Below, one piece after another: positions 62,225-64,000 of a stretch of 64,000 nt of DNA. Every line of letters starts with the position of its first letter. Position 1 is the stretch's first letter. Source of the stretch: Corynebacterium kroppenstedtii DSM 44385 (lineage in GTDB: Bacteria; Actinomycetota; Actinomycetes; Mycobacteriales; Mycobacteriaceae); the NCBI RefSeq assembly GCF_000023145.1, contig NC_012704.1, forward strand, positions 2,382,805 through 2,446,804. Direction: 5' to 3'. The notes below the pieces were generated by a model. It was given only the letters and a program-made list of their open reading frames with translations. It had not been told where the DNA came from and made no database searches. The translations under genes were made by a program, and so were the position numbers.

Positions 62225-62638
62225 TCAGCTTTCTGACTTCTTATCTTTTGCCTTCTTAGCTTCCCGGCGTCGCGCTTTACCGTAAGCCTTATTCGTACAG
62301 TACGTCACTGCTTCGGCTAAAGCAGAGTGCGAAGCGTTTGCAGCGGCCGGACGAGCTCGAATAACTAAATCCACATTCCGCGGAAGATCGTCCACCAGAT
62401 TTTTAGCGACGTGGCGCAGATGCCGTGCCACTGTGTGCCGAACAACTGAATTCCCCACACTTTTCGAGCACACGACACCAACGCACGGACCATTGATGAG
62501 ATCAGCCGTGGCTGGATCGGTAGAACGTATGACGACGTGAACCACGACCAGCTTGCTACCCGACGTGGCGCCTCGAATGGCCGCACGGAATTCCGACCTA
62601 CGACGCAACCGTTGCGATGCCGGGAGCACGTGATTCAC
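62225..62638 (-). CDS. rnpA: Ribonuclease P protein component
   Basis: A 137-residue basic protein of RNase P, which matures the 5' ends of tRNAs. The RNR region is SVGNSVVRHTVARHLRHV; LPASQRLRRRSEFRAAI marks the N-terminus. The tail is Lys/Arg-rich (YGKARRREAKKAKDKK). GTG 62638 is close to GAGGA; GTG 62629 gives the family start and is equally possible. Follows rpmH in the usual order. Confidence 0.93.
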   Translation of the reverse strand: MNHVLPASQRLRRRSEFRAAIRGATSGSKLVVVHVVIRSTDPATADLINGPCVGVVCSKSVGNSVVRHTVARHLRHVAKNLVDDLPRNVDLVIRARPAAANASHSALAEAVTYCTNKAYGKARRREAKKAKDKKSES

Positions 62639-62740
62639 ATCCTCTACTAGGCCAAGTGGGGATTTGCCCCAAGAGTGGATTCTGCCGCTACGAAATGGAT
62701 AAGCCCATCCAAACGGATCGCCCTACACAGATGACCTCAT

Positions 62741-62770
62741 ACATAGACGTACATAGACATGTATAGACAA
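62741..62770. repeat. Three 10-bp tandem repeats between rpmH and rnpA
   Basis: TACATAGACG, TACATAGACA and TGTATAGACA adjoin directly, about 100 bp before rnpA. The 10-mer CATACATAGA, which spans the left edge and first unit, also occurs in the trxC upstream repeat. Confidence 0.5.
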
Positions 62771-62879
62771 AAGTGGAGCTTCCCCAAACGACATTTGCCG
62801 AGAACCGAGGAAACTCCACCACGTTCGCAAAACGACACCAGCCTTACAACCAGCTGGGGAAGTGCGTAGCTCTACGCAC

Positions 62880-63023
62880 TTACGCCGTCAGCGACTTACG
62901 TCCTTTACGACGACGTGCCGACACAATGGCACGACCGGCCCGCGTGCTCATGCGGCTACGGAAGCCGTGAACACGGGAACGACGGCGGTTGTTCGGCTGA
63001 AAAGTCCGCTTGCCTTTGGCCAC
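62880..63023 (-). CDS. rpmH: 50S ribosomal protein bL34
   Basis: A 47-residue, very basic protein. It contains [38 protein letters not shown] and ends KSLTA. This is the full family length. GTG start. It lies between rnpA and oriC, as in nearly all bacteria. Confidence 0.96.
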   Translation of the reverse strand: MAKGKRTFQPNNRRRSRVHGFRSRMSTRAGRAIVSARRRKGRKSLTA

Positions 63024-63470
63024 GGTACTCAACTCCTCAATACACTCGGGCTCGCTACACCCGGCGATGCCGTAGCAGGTTGCACCAACCTTGTACCGAC
63101 ATGCCGAGAGCTTGCCATGTAACAGATTATTTCAACGGCAATACAGAAATCCGCTAGGACATCTCGATTACTACGCGGTACTTCCAGACCCGCTAGTACT
63201 TCCCATGCGACGAACACGGGGCGAGCAGCTTTTCGACGGCAACAGCATGGAGCCAAAGCCAGAATCGCTGTGTATTGCCATGCTCGTGAAAGATCGGACG
63301 CCACCGAAAAGCGCAGGCATCACGGATCTATTACGAATGACCTTATAAGACTACGGGTTTTACCACACGAGTCACAAATCAGCGATCGGTGTGTTAACTT
63401 TACCCCTAAATTGCACGGTTGTAATTCATCTATAAACTCCACAAAACTCCACAGTGGTTAAGGACACATC
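63024..63470. other. rpmH upstream region and left flank of oriC
   Basis: About 450 bp without a gene. It must hold the rpmH promoter on the - strand. Base composition falls toward 63400. No further motif recognised. Confidence 0.5.
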
Positions 63471-63478
63471 GATGGGCC

Positions 63479-63751
63479 TGTGGATAAACCTGCCAGAATA
63501 GAAAGTCCAGGTCGCATCGCGTGTCCCTCCACATTCCACAGGGGGTGTGGATAAGTTGTCCACATCTGTGACCTCAACCTTTACTTGAGGTTAATTTCCC
63601 CAGGTCACGGCCAAATCTTCCCCAACACGATTAATCCACAGGTTCAAGACACCCTGGGGATAAACTCAAGCCCTGTTTATCCCCAGGGTGTGGATAACAT
63701 TGTGGAAAACGCTTCTGACGTCTGTATTATGTTATTCACAGCTTATTCACA
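63479..63751. other. oriC: Replication origin oriC with DnaA boxes
   Basis: Boxes read by eye: TGTGGATAA at 63479-63487, 63546-63554 and 63689-63697; TTGTCCACA at 63556-63564; TAATCCACA at 63632-63640 (one mismatch); TTATCCCCA at 63677-63685 (one mismatch) and its reverse at 63655-63663; TTATTCACA at 63732-63740 and 63743-63751. AT-rich sequence follows to about 63850, a candidate unwinding element. Position between rpmH and the expected dnaA supports oriC. Confidence 0.92.
63649..63691. repeat. 17-bp-arm inverted repeat within oriC
   Basis: ACACCCTGGGGATAAAC and GTTTATCCCCAGGGTGT are perfect reverse complements separated by 9 nt. Each arm contains a TTATCCCCA near-box. It could extrude as a cruciform or bind a dimer. 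Confidence 0.9.
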
Positions 63752-63993
63752 AGTAAGCGAATCTCTGGGGAGAACGTAAATTACAAATGTGGAATTATGC
63801 TCTGCCCGATTTAGTAACAAAATCTGACCATCAACCCACACTAGAGACCGCCACAATGTCATTTTTCATGAGCGGTACCCCGCATTACGGTGTAAAACTC
63901 AAACACACATGACCACGAACGCCGGTGTTTTCCACGTTCGCTACGGGTACCCGTGCACAACACAGCAGCAATACGACAACAGCAACACAAAGG

Positions 63994-64000
63994 ATGACCG
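63994..64000 (+). other. Possible start of dnaA at window edge
   Basis: ATGACCG ends the window after AAAGG. dnaA is expected here in this direction, but only two codons are visible, so this cannot be confirmed. Confidence 0.3.

Overview
The window is about 64 kb of moderately GC-rich actinobacterial chromosome. It runs leftward from the replication origin. The right end (about 42-64 kb) has the gene order typical of Corynebacteriales beside oriC: cca, NUDIX, DUF6049 protein, murJ with a pseudokinase, sigM, anti-sigma factor, trxB, trxC, cwlM, GNAT, parB, parA, rsmG, jag, yidC, yidD, rnpA, rpmH, then oriC with DnaA boxes. DprE1/DprE2, CwlM and the MurJ-pseudokinase fusion point to the mycolata, most likely Corynebacterium. 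The species cannot be settled from the sequence; a lineage such as the C. kroppenstedtii group is only a guess.

Layout. 1-5150 is a decaying accessory block: an intact alpha/beta hydrolase, a dead second copy with three lesions, a small membrane protein, a TetR pseudogene, a secreted phytase-like esterase-domain protein and a DJ-1/PfpI gene with no usable start codon. 5272-8009 holds a small orphan gene and dprE1-dprE2, which make the arabinose donor for arabinogalactan. 8066-13809 holds a 2-keto-acid decarboxylase, pspA with a divergent 32-residue peptide gene, a thioredoxin and a three-gene ABC exporter of AT-richer composition. 14241-16903 holds a cysteine-less HMA-fold protein and an antiporter/two-crcB fluoride operon. 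17233-20982 holds dnaB, rplI, ssb and rpsF, with extra DnaA boxes in front of dnaB. 21165-25594 holds a GT87-like membrane protein, a bifunctional PBP and a DUF5318 protein. 25685-34717 is mixed: MarR, tandem Usp, lepB, leuS, an orphan 378-residue protein, an SDR, an SdpI-like protein and a NUDIX. 34841-40944 is mostly transport: a YhgE/Pip protein with a degenerate ABC ATPase, an SBF-like transporter, AzlCD and YqgE.

How the genes work together. The right third combines origin function (oriC boxes, a 17-bp-arm palindrome, parABS with four parS sites), envelope control (MurJ, CwlM, YidC) and thiol redox control (SigM, anti-sigma, TrxB, TrxC). A promoter resembling the published SigM consensus lies in front of the anti-sigma gene. 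Many genes have a -10 hexamer only 6-8 nt before the start codon and no Shine-Dalgarno sequence, so leaderless transcripts look common. Two further DnaA-box groups, before dnaB and between cca and the NUDIX gene, link origin-type sites to other replication and RNA-processing genes. No rRNA, tRNA, CRISPR array, insertion sequence or prophage was recognised.
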